Counted from the first letter of the stretch, positions 20,764 through 32,240 are shown. The stretch is 64,000 nt of DNA from Streptococcus sp. 68 (GCF_013277415.1 NZ_VMMX01000010.1:1-64000); one strand, 5' to 3'. The notes: generated by a model from the sequence alone, not told the origin. Numbers and translations are program-made.

Positions 20764-21512
20764 AAGTTTTAATTTTAGAAGATGTTATTGAACATCAAGT
20801 GAGACTAGAGAGAATATTGGATGAAATTTCGAAAGAATCGAATATTCCAATATCATACAAGACAACAGGAAAAGTCCGTGAATTTGAAGAATATATTGAG
20901 AACGATGAAGTAAATCAGCTTTATTTCCTAGATATTGATATTCATGGAATTGAGAAAAAGGGATTTGAAGTGGCTCAGCTCATTCGTCATTACAATCCTT
21001 ACGCTATTATCGTCTTTATCACCAGTCGATCAGAGTTTGCGACTCTAACCTATAAATACCAGGTATCAGCCTTAGATTTTGTTGATAAGGATATCAATGA
21101 TGAGATGTTTAAGAAGAGAATTGAGCAAAATATCTTCTATACTAAAAGTATGTTACTTGAAAATGAAGATGTTGTAGATTATTTCGACTACAATTACAAG
21201 GGAAATGATTTAAAAATTCCTTACCATGATATTTTGTATATTGAAACAACAGGGGTCTCTCATAAATTACGTATTATTGGTAAGAATTTTGCCAAAGAGT
21301 TTTACGGTACCATGACAGATATTCAGGAAAAGGACAAACATACTCAGCGATTTTATTCTCCTCATAAGTCATTTTTGGTAAATATAGGCAATATTAGAGA
21401 AATTGACCGAAAGAATCTAGAAGTTGTTTTCTATGAAGATCATCGCTGTCCTATTTCAAGGTTAAAAATTAGAAAATTGAAAGATATTTTAGAGAAAAAA
21501 TCTCAAAAGTGA
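20760..21512 (+). CDS. comE: Competence response regulator ComE
   Basis: ComE is a LytTR-type response regulator that activates comCDE, comX and other early competence genes. The 250-residue protein has a receiver domain with the phospho-acceptor D58 (YFLDIDIHG), Lys in FVDKDIND, and a C-terminal LytTR DNA-binding domain (IPYHDILYIETTG, FYSPHKSFLVNIGNI). It starts inside the comD stop (ATGA), which suggests coupled translation. Target boxes in this window are at 19175 and 1941. Confidence 0.97.
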   Translation: MKVLILEDVIEHQVRLERILDEISKESNIPISYKTTGKVREFEEYIENDEVNQLYFLDIDIHGIEKKGFEVAQLIRHYNPYAIIVFITSRSEFATLTYKYQVSALDFVDKDINDEMFKKRIEQNIFYTKSMLLENEDVVDYFDYNYKGNDLKIPYHDILYIETTGVSHKLRIIGKNFAKEFYGTMTDIQEKDKHTQRFYSPHKSFLVNIGNIREIDRKNLEVVFYEDHRCPISRLKIRKLKDILEKKSQK

Positions 21513-21540
21513 TTGACAATTAGTAAGAAATTGATATAAT
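21513..21540 (+). promoter_or_regulatory. Promoter of the tRNA-Glu/tRNA-Asn pair
   Basis: TTGACA and TATAAT are 16 bp apart and begin directly after the comE stop. Confidence 0.85.
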
Positions 21541-21563
21541 GGTTATATCTGCTACAGATAGAA

Positions 21564-21635
21564 GGTCCGTTGGTCAAGGGGTTAAGACACCGCCTTTTCA
21601 CGGCGGTAACACGGGTTCGAATCCCGTACGGACTA
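21564..21635 (+). tRNA. tRNA-Glu (anticodon TTC)
   Basis: A 72-nt cloverleaf has acceptor GGTCCGT with ACGGACT, anticodon stem CCGCC/GGCGG around TTTTCAC (anticodon TTC), and T-loop GGTTCGAATCC. No CCA is encoded. Confidence 0.95.
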
Positions 21636-21640
21636 TTTTA

Positions 21641-21714
21641 TCCGCCATAGCTCAGTTGGTAGTAGCGCATGACTGTTAATCATGATGTCGTAGGTTCGAG
21701 TCCTACTGGCGGAG
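21641..21714 (+). tRNA. tRNA-Asn (anticodon GTT)
   Basis: A 74-nt cloverleaf has acceptor TCCGCCA with TGGCGGA, anticodon loop CTGTTAA (GTT), and T-loop GGTTCGAGTCC. It follows tRNA-Glu by 5 nt on the same transcript. Confidence 0.95.
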
Positions 21715-21721
21715 TATAGAT

Positions 21722-21751
21722 AAAAGGGAACATAGTGTTGTTCCCTTTTTT
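21722..21751. terminator. Terminator between tRNA-Asn and the TetR gene
   Basis: A perfect 10-bp stem (AAAAGGGAAC/GTTCCCTTTT) with A and T runs on its two sides serves both converging transcripts. Confidence 0.9.
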
Positions 21752-21754
21752 GCA

Positions 21755-22297
21755 TCAATTCGTATCACCAAGCATCTTCATGAGGAAGTCTGTTATTTCT
21801 TGAGGACTTTCTTTTTTTCCATGTGCAATCCAAGTTTGGCAGACACCAAAAAGTGCGTGAGTTAGATAGATGCTACTATATTCTAATTCAGTGGTATTTA
21901 GATTCAGTTGCATAAATCGCTTTTGTAAATCTGTACTGAGCATGATATGAAGTTTATTTCGTAAGAAATTTTGGATTTCTTTGGTTCCATTTTCAGAAAG
22001 AAGGGCAGCCAGAAGTGGTTCTGATTCCAAATATTCAAAGACTTCTAAAATAGCGTCTCTTTTGTGATGAGCATGTTTTTGAAAAATATATTCAAATGTA
22101 TGAAATAGCTTGCTTTGATAATGCTCAATCATATCATACTTATCCTTATAGTGAGTATAGAAGCTGGAACGACTAATTCTGGCTTTTTCTGCTAACTTTA
22201 CAGTAGAAATTTGATCAAATGGCTGTTCCATCAGTAATTGTACCATAGCATTTTCAATAGTTCGCTTTGTTTTTAAGCGTTTGTTACTTTCTTGCAT
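21755..22297 (-). CDS. TetR-family transcriptional regulator
   Basis: The 180-residue protein has a TetR-type N-terminal helix-turn-helix (TKRTIENAMVQLLMEQPFDQISTVKLAEKARISRSSFYTHYKDKYDMIEHY) and a helical ligand-binding C-terminal part. It is divergent from the YhgE-type membrane protein, with two similar dyads in the 127-bp space between the genes, so it likely represses that gene and itself. The inducer is unknown. The same pair occurs downstream of comCDE in pneumococcus. Confidence 0.9.
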   Translation of the reverse strand: MQESNKRLKTKRTIENAMVQLLMEQPFDQISTVKLAEKARISRSSFYTHYKDKYDMIEHYQSKLFHTFEYIFQKHAHHKRDAILEVFEYLESEPLLAALLSENGTKEIQNFLRNKLHIMLSTDLQKRFMQLNLNTTELEYSSIYLTHALFGVCQTWIAHGKKESPQEITDFLMKMLGDTN

Positions 22298-22318
22298 ATT
22301 TTCTCCTTATAAACAAAT

Positions 22319-22410
22319 TAGACTATATGTCTAAAAATAGATTTTTTATCTTGTAATTTAGATTTTTTAATGTATAATCTATTATATCAAAATTTTAGAC
22401 AATATGTGTA
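22319..22410. promoter_or_regulatory. Two candidate TetR operators
   Basis: TAGAC-N5-GTCTA at 22319-22333 is a 15-bp perfect dyad (arms). TAGAC-N5-GTGTA at 22396-22410 is a one-mismatch copy just before the ribosome site of the membrane gene. The two lie at opposite ends of the divergent spacer. Confidence 0.7.
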
Positions 22411-22424
22411 AAAAAGGAGAAACT

Positions 22425-25067
22425 ATGTTTAAAGAATGGAAAGCAATTTTTAAAAAACCAACCTTTATTATTGTCATGATAGGGATTTCTCTTATTCCAG
22501 CTCTGTACAATATTATATTTTTGTCCTCAATGTGGGATCCGTATGGTCAATTGTCTGACTTACCTGTGGCAGTTGTCAATAATGATAAAGAGGCTTCCTA
22601 TAATGGTAATACTATGGCAATAGGAAAAGACATGGTGTCCAATTTAAAAGAAAATAAAACCTTGGATTTTCATTTCGTGGATGAAGATGAAGGAAAGAAG
22701 GGATTGGAAGATGGAGATTACTATATGGTAGTGACTTTACCCAGTGATTTATCTGAAAAAGCAGCTTCTATTTTAACGGATCATCCAGAGCAAATGCAAA
22801 TTGATTATCAGACTTCAAGTGGTCATAGCTTTATTGCCAGCAAGATGAGCGATTCTGCGATGACACAATTGAAGCAGAATGTTTCTACAAATGTAACTGA
22901 GACCTATACTAAAGCCTTATTTAACAAAATGATTGATTTAAAGGATGGCATGAGTCAAGCAGCTTCTGGTAGTGAAAAATTAACTGATGGAGCGAATCAG
23001 TTAGTGACAGGAAGTCAAACATTAACTACTAACCTACACTCTTTAGCAGCTTCAAGTTTAACCTTTTCAAATGGAACGGAGCAGTTTACTAAAGGATTAT
23101 CTGCTTATGTTTCTGGTGTCGAACAACTTCATCTTGGCTTAGGGAATTTTAATAGTGGTTTAGTTACATATACTGGTGCAGTGAGTCAATTAGATAGCGG
23201 ATTAGGTCAATTATCTTCTAAAAGTCCTGAATTAGTAAGAGGAATCAATCAGTTATATACTGGTGTAGAATCCTATACTGGCGGTGTTTCTCAGCTTAAT
23301 GCTGGTCTTAATCAATTTTCATCTGGTGTTAGTGACTATACAAATGGTGTGGGAAATCTTGCAACAGGTGCTAATCAGTTATCTAATCAATCAGCTACAC
23401 TTCGAATGGGTGTGGAGCAATTAAGTGAAGGAATTCAACAACTTTCTAGCAAGTTAGATGCTTCGTCTGAGCAAAAAGATCAAATTAATCAATTATCTTC
23501 TGGTTTGAATCAGTTAAATCAAGCTATTCAAAATATTGATGTTGGAGATACAAAACAATTAGATTCTGTTTTATCAAGTATAGTATCTCTTTCTAATCAA
23601 ATGTTAGCACGTGCTCAGTCTGATAAAGCGACTACATTAGCTAATATTCAATCGACAGCAGCTTATCAATCATTGACAAGTGAGCAACAAGCTGAGATAA
23701 GTGCTTCTGTATCTCAAAATTCAACTGATAGTATTCAATCTGCTCAGTCAATTGTAACTTTAGTACAAGGTTTACAGGGAAGTTTAGAAAACTTACAAAA
23801 TCAATCTTCTAATCTTTCGACTTTAAAAAATCAAGCTAATCAAGTATTACCGCTTGCTTCTACTTCTTTGACAGGATTGTCAAGTGGATTAACAGAGATA
23901 CAAGGAGCTGTTACTAGTAAATTAGTTCCTGCTAGTCAGTCGATTGCATCAGGTGTAAATACATATACTACAGGTGTTGATAAAGTTTCTCAGGGCGCAA
24001 GTCAACTAAGTGAAAAAAATGCCACCTTGACAGGTAGTTTGGATCAACTAGTTTCAGGCTCAAACACCTTGACACAAAAATCTTCTAACTTGACAGCAGG
24101 AGTTGGTCAATTAGTTGAAAAAACTCCAGAATTAGTGTCTGGGATTGAAAAATTATCAACTGGCTCTAACCAATTGAATCAAAAGAGTCAAGAATTGATA
24201 GCAGGAGTTGATAAATTGCAGTCAGGCTCTAGCCAACTAGTTGACAAATCCAGTCAGTTACTTTCAGGTGCTTCTCAATTAGAAAGTGGAGCTAATAAAT
24301 TGGCAGATGGAGCTGGGAAACTAGCAGAAGGCGGAACAAAGTTAACTTCTGGATTGGAAGGTTTACAGATAGGAGTTGCTTCTTTGGGACAAGGATTAGG
24401 TAATGCTAGTGATCAACTCAAGTCAGCATCAACAGAATCTAAAAATGCAGAGATTTTGTCAAATCCTCTCAGTCTATCCAAAACTGACAATGACCAAGTT
24501 CCTGTAAATGGAATTGCAATGGCTCCTTATATGATATCAGTTGCTCTCTTTGTTGCAGCAATATCAACGAATATGATCTTTGCGAAGTTGCCTTCAGGAC
24601 GTCATCCAGAGAGCCGTTGGGCTTGGTTGAAATCTCGAGCAGAAATAAATGGTATTATAGCTGTTTTAGCAGGAATTTTGGTATATGGAGGAGTTCATCT
24701 TATTGGTTTAACTGCAAATCATGAGATGAGAACATTTATTCTCATTATCCTAACAAGTTTAGTATTCATGTCCATGGTGACCGCTTTAACAACATGGAAT
24801 AGTCGTATAGGAGCTTTCTTTTCTCTTATCTTGCTTTTATTACAGTTAGCATCAAGTGCAGGTACTTATCCACTTGCCTTGACAAATGATTTCTTTAGAG
24901 CTATTAATCCCTGGTTACCAATGAGTTATTCAGTTTCGGGATTACGACAAACAATCTCTATGACAGGAAATATTCATCATCAAGTTATTTTCCTTGCCGT
25001 TATATTAGTACTATTTATTTGTTTAGGTATGCTAGCCTATCAACCTAAGAAAATGGAAGAAGATTAA
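22425..25067 (+). CDS. YhgE/Pip-type ABC-2-like membrane protein
   Basis: The 880-residue protein has one N-terminal membrane segment (residues about 14-32), a long extracellular region and about five C-terminal membrane segments (from residue 700). The central region has many repeats of the pattern QLxxGxxxLxxG, typical of YhgE/Pip and phage-infection proteins. Such proteins resemble ABC-2 permeases and may take part in wall transport or type VII secretion; function here is unknown. I chose the ATG at 22425, behind AAAAGGAGA; an upstream in-frame ATG (22404) lies within the operator and has no ribosome site. Confidence 0.85.
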   Translation: MFKEWKAIFKKPTFIIVMIGISLIPALYNIIFLSSMWDPYGQLSDLPVAVVNNDKEASYNGNTMAIGKDMVSNLKENKTLDFHFVDEDEGKKGLEDGDYYMVVTLPSDLSEKAASILTDHPEQMQIDYQTSSGHSFIASKMSDSAMTQLKQNVSTNVTETYTKALFNKMIDLKDGMSQAASGSEKLTDGANQLVTGSQTLTTNLHSLAASSLTFSNGTEQFTKGLSAYVSGVEQLHLGLGNFNSGLVTYTGAVSQLDSGLGQLSSKSPELVRGINQLYTGVESYTGGVSQLNAGLNQFSSGVSDYTNGVGNLATGANQLSNQSATLRMGVEQLSEGIQQLSSKLDASSEQKDQINQLSSGLNQLNQAIQNIDVGDTKQLDSVLSSIVSLSNQMLARAQSDKATTLANIQSTAAYQSLTSEQQAEISASVSQNSTDSIQSAQSIVTLVQGLQGSLENLQNQSSNLSTLKNQANQVLPLASTSLTGLSSGLTEIQGAVTSKLVPASQSIASGVNTYTTGVDKVSQGASQLSEKNATLTGSLDQLVSGSNTLTQKSSNLTAGVGQLVEKTPELVSGIEKLSTGSNQLNQKSQELIAGVDKLQSGSSQLVDKSSQLLSGASQLESGANKLADGAGKLAEGGTKLTSGLEGLQIGVASLGQGLGNASDQLKSASTESKNAEILSNPLSLSKTDNDQVPVNGIAMAPYMISVALFVAAISTNMIFAKLPSGRHPESRWAWLKSRAEINGIIAVLAGILVYGGVHLIGLTANHEMRTFILIILTSLVFMSMVTALTTWNSRIGAFFSLILLLLQLASSAGTYPLALTNDFFRAINPWLPMSYSVSGLRQTISMTGNIHHQVIFLAVILVLFICLGMLAYQPKKMEED

Positions 25068-25095
25068 AAAAATCGACCAACTGGTCGATTTTTTT
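25067..25095. terminator. Terminator between the YhgE-type and YfhO-type genes
   Basis: A 13-bp stem (AAAAAATCGACCA/TGGTCGATTTTTT) with a 2-nt loop is shared by the two converging genes. Confidence 0.92.
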
Positions 25096-27637
25096 ATGTC
25101 TTAGATGATTTTCGTTTGTGATTATAGATTCCAAATAGTAAAAGAGAAGTAAAGGAACAGATTGCTCCAGTAATAAAACCATTGGGAATAAAGGAAAGTG
25201 TAATAGTTCCTTTTCCCTTAGGAACGTCAACTTTCATAAAGCCAGTTTGAGCTTGTTTTATTTCTATTTTCTTATCATCTTGGTAGGCAGACCAACCTTT
25301 GTCATAAGGAATAGTGAAAAAAATAGATGTATCTTGTTGGACATCATATGTAGCAAAAACATTGTTTTTAGAAGTTGATACTGTGACAGGTTGTTCTTTA
25401 ATTTTTTGAATTGCCTCAGTTAAAGTTTGGGTATCTAAACGGTAGAAGGTAGGAGATTCAAATGATACTTGTGAATTTCCAGGGAAACTAACATGAATAT
25501 TAAAAGTTTTTGTATCTTTTGTATAGCCTAGATTAAAGAAGGAGAAGACATTATCAGTTGTAAAAGTTTTCTTTTTTCCATTGACAAGGATGTCAACCTT
25601 CTTTTGTTTGTCATTAGAAAAGTGAAGGTTTGTGAAAGAAAGATAAACTTGGCTGTTTTCTGGCACTTCAATTTGATACTGTATTGATGCATCCTCATTT
25701 GAAGAACTTGTGACACTAGTCAAATCATTAGTATTTTCAGTTTTTTCATAGGGGATTGGAGAAAAATAATCAAAATCGACGTTAGCAAGTTGATTTAAAA
25801 ACGAGGCCTGATTATCCAAAGTGTGTTCATTGAACTTGACATCATTGTAAACAGATTGACTAGCAAATGCAATCGGAAGGGAGTATTGATTTTCATATAG
25901 GGTAAGATTATCTTTTTGATATACATCTTGGAAACCATACTTATCAATAGGGTTTTCTGAGATATTGTACTGGATGCCAAATAAACTATCAGCCAAAATA
26001 CTATTATTTGCATAGCGTAGATTGAGATTAGTCCCAGAGGATTTAAACCCAAGTTTATCCAAAGTAGAGCTTGCTGAACGATTTCGAACAGATGAAAATT
26101 GAGAGATTCCATTGTAGTTGAATTTCATACTGTCATTTCCTGTTTGAGTTTCTAGTTTCTCACTACGAGTAAATTGATTTCCAATATATGTTGAGAAAGA
26201 TTCCATAGCTGGGATATCTCGATTATATGAACTTCGAGAAGCAAAACCCCATTCTTTAGCAATTCCGTCTATTTGAGATGAAGCATTTAAACTCATTTCA
26301 ACCATTATAAATAAAGAGATTAGAATGGCAAATAGATTTACAGAGATAAACTTTTTGATAACTGCAAGGAGTAAAAGCGAATAGACAACCAAAAATTCAA
26401 GAGTAAGCAGAATATTCAAATCTGTTAAAAAAGAATAATGTGATTTTAGATATATGGTAGCTAAAAATCCTGTTACTATAAGAAAAAGCGAAACTAAAAA
26501 ATTCCAGATTTTAATTTCTTTCAGACGATTTAAGACTTCCGCTGCTGTGTAAATTAACAAGGTAGAGAAAATCCAAGCATAGCGATGTAAAAACATGTTT
26601 GGAGTATGCATGCCTTGCCAAAATAAATCAAGAGCTTCTATATAAAAGCTAGCAATTAGAAATTCAAAGAAGATTGCATAGATAAGTTTCACGTGAAACT
26701 TAATGGATTTCAGCGTAAAAAATAAAATGGTCAAAATAAAGGGAAGTAGTCCTACAAAAATCATTGGAATAGCCCCATACTTTGTTGTATCAAAGGAACC
26801 GATGAATTGCTTAGCAAAGAGATCAAGATACCAGCTACTTTCAGTTTGAAACTTTGTAACTTCAGTCAATTTTTCCCCATGTGTCTGTAAATCAAACAGA
26901 GTAGGAAGAGTCAGAATCAAACTAGCCATACCAGCTAAAAAGGAGATAACTATGAAATCAAGAACAGATGATTTTCGAGTCTTAAAGTCCCACGAAATTT
27001 GACAGAGATACCAGAAAATAAGAAACAATACTGTCATATATCCAAAATAATAATTTTGAATAAACAAAATTGACAGACTTGTAAAGTACAATAGGAATTT
27101 CTTTTCAGTTATCAGCAGATGTAAACCAGTTATAATTAAAGGAATCAAGATAAAAACATCTAGCCAGGTTTTTATCTCTAATTGACTGACAGTGAAACTC
27201 ATCAGAGCATAGGAAGTAGATAAAGCTAGTTTTAAAGGCTTAGGAATCGATTGAAATAATTTATTTAAACTAAAGTAAGTTGACAGTCCAATCAATCCAA
27301 ATTTTAAGAGAGTTGTCAGATAGACAGTATCTGGCATATTCATTAGATCAAAAAAGTAAACTAGAGGTGAAAGGAAACTTCCCAAGTAATAACTAGATAG
27401 GGCATAGAAATTTAATCCGAGGCCACTTGTAAAGGTGTAAAACAGACTACCATTTCCATGTAGGATATTTCGTAAAGCTACATCAAAAATAACGTATTGA
27501 TGAAAACCATCTCCTAATAGAGGAGAGTTGTCGCTATTCCAGTAGATACCTTGAGATAGGTATACTCCTATCATAATGATTATGGGAATGATGAAAGAAA
27601 CAAAATAGGTCCAATATGTTTTAAAAAATAATTTCAT
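25094..27637 (-). CDS. YfhO-family membrane protein
   Basis: The 847-residue protein has about 13 membrane segments and a large extracytoplasmic region before the last one (DISFFTIPYDKGWSAYQDDKKIEI is a typical YfhO stretch). YfhO proteins are GT-C-fold enzymes; in Bacillus and Listeria relatives are tied to glycosylation of teichoic acids or lipoteichoic acid. A wall-polymer glycosylation role is inferred here. The start at 27637 is followed by a basic residue and the first membrane segment. A parS-like palindrome lies in the gene at 26685. Confidence 0.85.
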   Translation of the reverse strand: MKLFFKTYWTYFVSFIIPIIIMIGVYLSQGIYWNSDNSPLLGDGFHQYVIFDVALRNILHGNGSLFYTFTSGLGLNFYALSSYYLGSFLSPLVYFFDLMNMPDTVYLTTLLKFGLIGLSTYFSLNKLFQSIPKPLKLALSTSYALMSFTVSQLEIKTWLDVFILIPLIITGLHLLITEKKFLLYFTSLSILFIQNYYFGYMTVLFLIFWYLCQISWDFKTRKSSVLDFIVISFLAGMASLILTLPTLFDLQTHGEKLTEVTKFQTESSWYLDLFAKQFIGSFDTTKYGAIPMIFVGLLPFILTILFFTLKSIKFHVKLIYAIFFEFLIASFYIEALDLFWQGMHTPNMFLHRYAWIFSTLLIYTAAEVLNRLKEIKIWNFLVSLFLIVTGFLATIYLKSHYSFLTDLNILLTLEFLVVYSLLLLAVIKKFISVNLFAILISLFIMVEMSLNASSQIDGIAKEWGFASRSSYNRDIPAMESFSTYIGNQFTRSEKLETQTGNDSMKFNYNGISQFSSVRNRSASSTLDKLGFKSSGTNLNLRYANNSILADSLFGIQYNISENPIDKYGFQDVYQKDNLTLYENQYSLPIAFASQSVYNDVKFNEHTLDNQASFLNQLANVDFDYFSPIPYEKTENTNDLTSVTSSSNEDASIQYQIEVPENSQVYLSFTNLHFSNDKQKKVDILVNGKKKTFTTDNVFSFFNLGYTKDTKTFNIHVSFPGNSQVSFESPTFYRLDTQTLTEAIQKIKEQPVTVSTSKNNVFATYDVQQDTSIFFTIPYDKGWSAYQDDKKIEIKQAQTGFMKVDVPKGKGTITLSFIPNGFITGAICSFTSLLLFGIYNHKRKSSKT
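26685..26700. promoter_or_regulatory. parS-like ParB-binding site in the yfhO-type gene
   Basis: AGTTTCACGTGAAACT is a perfect 16-bp palindrome with the parS core GTTTCACGTGAAAC. Confidence 0.92.
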
Positions 27638-27657
27638 GTTACCTCATAAAATGTTAG

Positions 27658-27688
27658 AAAACTCAGCTGGTTAACCCAACTGAGTTTT
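27658..27688. terminator. Terminator after the ABC-F gene
   Basis: AAAACTCAG and CTGAGTTTT form a 9-bp stem with further pairing (CTGG/CCAA) inside. It lies between the ABC-F gene and the yfhO-type gene, both on the minus strand. Confidence 0.8.
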
Positions 27689-27698
27689 GAAGTTTTAT

Positions 27699-29321
27699 TT
27701 AGTCTTTCCAAAGTTCTTTAACTTTTGCTTGTACTTCTGCATTTTCTAGGAATTCATCGTAGGTTTCATCGATACGGTCGATGACGCCATTTTTAGACAA
27801 GACAATGATATGGTTAGCCAAAGTTTGAATAAACTCGTGGTCATGGCTGGCAAAGATGATTGATTCTTTAAAGTTTTTCAATCCATCATTCAAGCTTGAG
27901 ATAGATTCCAAGTCCAAGTGATTTGTTGGATCATCGAGGACAAGGACATTTGATTTTAAGAGCATGAGTTTTGAAAGCATGACACGAACTTTTTCTCCCC
28001 CTGACAAGACGTTGACAGGTTTGTTAACCTCATCTCCAGAGAAGAGCATACGGCCAAGGAAGCCACGTAGGAAAGTATTGTCATCTTCTTCTTTACTTGC
28101 GAATTGACGCAACCAGTCAAGGATTGACTCTCCCCCTGCAAAATCGGCCGAGTTATCTTTTGGCAAGTAAGAACGGCTAGTAGTAACTCCCCACTTGACA
28201 GTTCCTTCATAGTCAATGTCTCCCATGATTGCACGAATCAATGCAGTCGTTTGGATATCATTTTGTCCAATAAGCGCTGTTTTATCACCTGGACGCAAAA
28301 TAAAGCTGATATTATCTAAAATAGTCTCACCATCAATCTTTACAGTTAGATTTTCTACTGTCAAGAGATCATTACCAATCTCACGCTCCGCTTTAAAGTT
28401 GATAAATGGATATTTACGACTAGATGGTACAATTTCTTCAAGTTCAATCTTATCAAGCATTTTCTTACGTGATGTTGCTTGTCTTGATTTAGAAGCATTA
28501 GCAGAGAAACGAGCAACGAACTCTTGCAATTGTTTAATTTTTTCTTCTGCTTTGGCATTACGGTCTGCTAGCAATTTAGCAGCGAGTTCAGAAGATTCCT
28601 TCCAGAAGTCATAGTTTCCGACATAGAGTTTGATTTTTCCGAAGTCAAGGTCGGCCATGTGAGTACATACTTTGTTTAAGAAGTGACGGTCGTGGGATAC
28701 TACGATAACTGTGTTATCAAAGTCAATCAAGAAGTCTTCTAACCATGTAATTGATTGGATGTCTAAACCGTTGGTAGGCTCGTCCAAGAGAAGAACATCT
28801 GGTTTACCAAAAAGTGCTTTGGCAAGGAGAACCTTTACTTTCTCACCGTTGGCCAATTCGCTCATGTTTTGGTAGTGTAATTCTTCTGGAATGTTTAGGT
28901 TTTGAAGGAGTTGAGAGGCTTCGCTTTCTGCTTCCCAGCCTCCAAGCTCAGCAAACTCTCCTTCGAGTTCGGCAGCACGAACCCCGTCCTCGTCTGAGAA
29001 ATCTTCCTTCATGTAGATAGCATCTTTCTCTTTCATGATGCTATAAAGTTTTTCATTTCCCATGATAACGACATCAATGGCACGTTCGTCTTCATAGTCA
29101 AAGTGATTTTGACGAAGAACAGAGAGACGTTCATCTGGACCAAGAGAGATGTGACCAGTAGTAGGTTCGATATCTCCAGCTAAAATTTTTAAAAAGGTTG
29201 ATTTTCCGGCACCATTAGCACCGATTAATCCATAAGTATTTCCTTCTGTAAATTTGATATTGACATCATCAAAAAGTTTGCGATCACTAAAACGTAGTGA
29301 AACATCAGATACTGTAAGCAA
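27699..29321 (-). CDS. ABC-F family ATPase (YbiT/YkpA-like)
   Basis: The 540-residue protein has two ATP-binding cassettes joined by a charged linker and no membrane segments, so it is a ribosome-associated ABC-F translation factor and not a transporter. Cassette 1 has a normal Walker A (GANGAGKST), signature LANGEKVKV and Walker B LLLDEPTNGLD. Cassette 2 has a changed Walker A (GQNDIQTTA, Lys and second Gly replaced), a normal signature LSGGEKVRV and LVLDDPTNHLD. This suggests unequal ATP use by the two halves. The physiological role in streptococci is unclear; antibiotic resistance is not implied. Confidence 0.9.
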   Translation of the reverse strand: MLTVSDVSLRFSDRKLFDDVNIKFTEGNTYGLIGANGAGKSTFLKILAGDIEPTTGHISLGPDERLSVLRQNHFDYEDERAIDVVIMGNEKLYSIMKEKDAIYMKEDFSDEDGVRAAELEGEFAELGGWEAESEASQLLQNLNIPEELHYQNMSELANGEKVKVLLAKALFGKPDVLLLDEPTNGLDIQSITWLEDFLIDFDNTVIVVSHDRHFLNKVCTHMADLDFGKIKLYVGNYDFWKESSELAAKLLADRNAKAEEKIKQLQEFVARFSANASKSRQATSRKKMLDKIELEEIVPSSRKYPFINFKAEREIGNDLLTVENLTVKIDGETILDNISFILRPGDKTALIGQNDIQTTALIRAIMGDIDYEGTVKWGVTTSRSYLPKDNSADFAGGESILDWLRQFASKEEDDNTFLRGFLGRMLFSGDEVNKPVNVLSGGEKVRVMLSKLMLLKSNVLVLDDPTNHLDLESISSLNDGLKNFKESIIFASHDHEFIQTLANHIIVLSKNGVIDRIDETYDEFLENAEVQAKVKELWKD

Positions 29322-29527
29322 TGTTTTTCTCCTATATGTGTAATATATTTATTCTACTAGAAAATACGGAAATATTCAAATTTTTATCTGTCAATTTTGT
29401 GTAAATTACATTTACAGTATCCTTTACGCAAATCTGTAAATAGCAAGACTGATTTATTTTGATAAATTACGGTTATTTCATTAAAAAAAATGCTATAATT
29501 GAAGGGACTATATCGAAGGAGAACAAA

Positions 29528-30553
29528 ATGACTAAACCCATTATTTTAACAGGAGACCGTCCAACAGGTAAATTGCATATTGGACATTATGTTGGAAGTC
29601 TCAAAAATCGAGTATTATTACAGGAAGAGGATAAGTATGATATGTTTGTGTTCTTGGCTGACCAACAAGCCTTGACAGATCATGCCAAAGATCCTCAAAC
29701 TATTGTAGAGTCTATCGGAAATGTGGCTTTGGATTATCTTGCAGTTGGATTGGATCCAAGTAAATCAACTATCTTTATTCAAAGCCAGATTCCAGAGTTG
29801 GCTGAGTTGTCTATGTATTATATGAATCTGGTTTCATTAGCACGTCTGGAGCGTAATCCAACTGTCAAGACAGAAATTGCTCAGAAAGGCTTTGGAGAAA
29901 GTATTCCGACAGGATTCTTGGTCTATCCAATAGCTCAAGCAGCTGACATCACAGCTTTCAAGGCTAATTATGTTCCTGTTGGGACAGATCAGAAACCAAT
30001 GATTGAGCAAACTCGCGAGATTGTTCGTTCTTTTAACAATGCATATAACTGTGATGTCTTGGTAGAACCGGAAGGTATTTATCCAGAAAATGAAAGAGCA
30101 GGTCGTTTGCCTGGTTTAGATGGAAATGCTAAAATGTCTAAATCCCTTAATAATGGTATTTATTTAGCTGATGATGCGGATACTTTGCGTAAAAAAGTAA
30201 TGAGTATGTATACAGATCCAGATCATATCCGAGTGGAAGATCCAGGTAAAATTGAAGGAAATATGGTTTTCCATTATTTAGATGTTTTTGGTCGCCCAGA
30301 AGATGCTCAAGAAATTGCTGAAATGAAAGAACACTATCAACGAGGTGGTCTTGGTGATGTGAAGACCAAGCGTTATCTACTTGAAATACTAGAACGTGAA
30401 CTGGGTCCTATTCGTGAGCGCCGTATCGAATTTGCTAAGGATATGGGAGAAGTTTATAATATGCTTCAAAAAGGTAGTGAAAGAGCGCGTGAAGTTGCAG
30501 GTCAAACCCTATCTGAGGTTAAAGGAGCAATGGGACTCCATTACTTTAACTAA
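29528..30553 (+). CDS. trpS: Tryptophanyl-tRNA synthetase
   Basis: TrpRS charges tRNA-Trp. The 341-residue protein is a class I synthetase with the HIGH motif KLHIGHYVG and the KMSKS motif [10 protein letters not shown] chose the ATG at 29528 because GAAGGAGAAC precedes it and an extended -10 (TGCTATAAT, about 29491) lies upstream; the longer frame starts inside the promoter. It diverges from the ABC-F gene and ends at a hairpin terminator. Confidence 0.97.
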   Translation: MTKPIILTGDRPTGKLHIGHYVGSLKNRVLLQEEDKYDMFVFLADQQALTDHAKDPQTIVESIGNVALDYLAVGLDPSKSTIFIQSQIPELAELSMYYMNLVSLARLERNPTVKTEIAQKGFGESIPTGFLVYPIAQAADITAFKANYVPVGTDQKPMIEQTREIVRSFNNAYNCDVLVEPEGIYPENERAGRLPGLDGNAKMSKSLNNGIYLADDADTLRKKVMSMYTDPDHIRVEDPGKIEGNMVFHYLDVFGRPEDAQEIAEMKEHYQRGGLGDVKTKRYLLEILERELGPIRERRIEFAKDMGEVYNMLQKGSERAREVAGQTLSEVKGAMGLHYFN

Positions 30554-30567
30554 GTTTATTTTACAAG

Positions 30568-30606
30568 AAACTATCATTTCTATCTCGAAGAAAAGATAGT
30601 TTTTTA
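30568..30606 (+). terminator. Terminator after trpS
   Basis: AAACTATC and GATAGTTT pair around a 19-nt loop and are followed by a T run. Confidence 0.8.
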
Positions 30607-30622
30607 TTTACCCCTGTAACAT

Positions 30623-32183
<1,561 letters not shown>

Positions 32184-32193
32184 AAAAACAATG

Positions 32194-32226
32194 AAAAGAA
32201 CTCCCGTGAAAATAGGAGTTCTTTTA
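32194..32226. terminator. Terminator between guaB and recF
   Basis: An 11-bp stem (AAAAGAACTCC/GGAGTTCTTTT) with a 10-nt loop serves guaB, and recF from the other side. Confidence 0.88.
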
Positions 32227-32240
32227 CGATGTTGTCAATT

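Noticed and set aside
29459-29527. N-terminal extension of trpS
   Set aside because: The extra codons lie in the promoter; the ATG at 29528 has the ribosome site and the family start.
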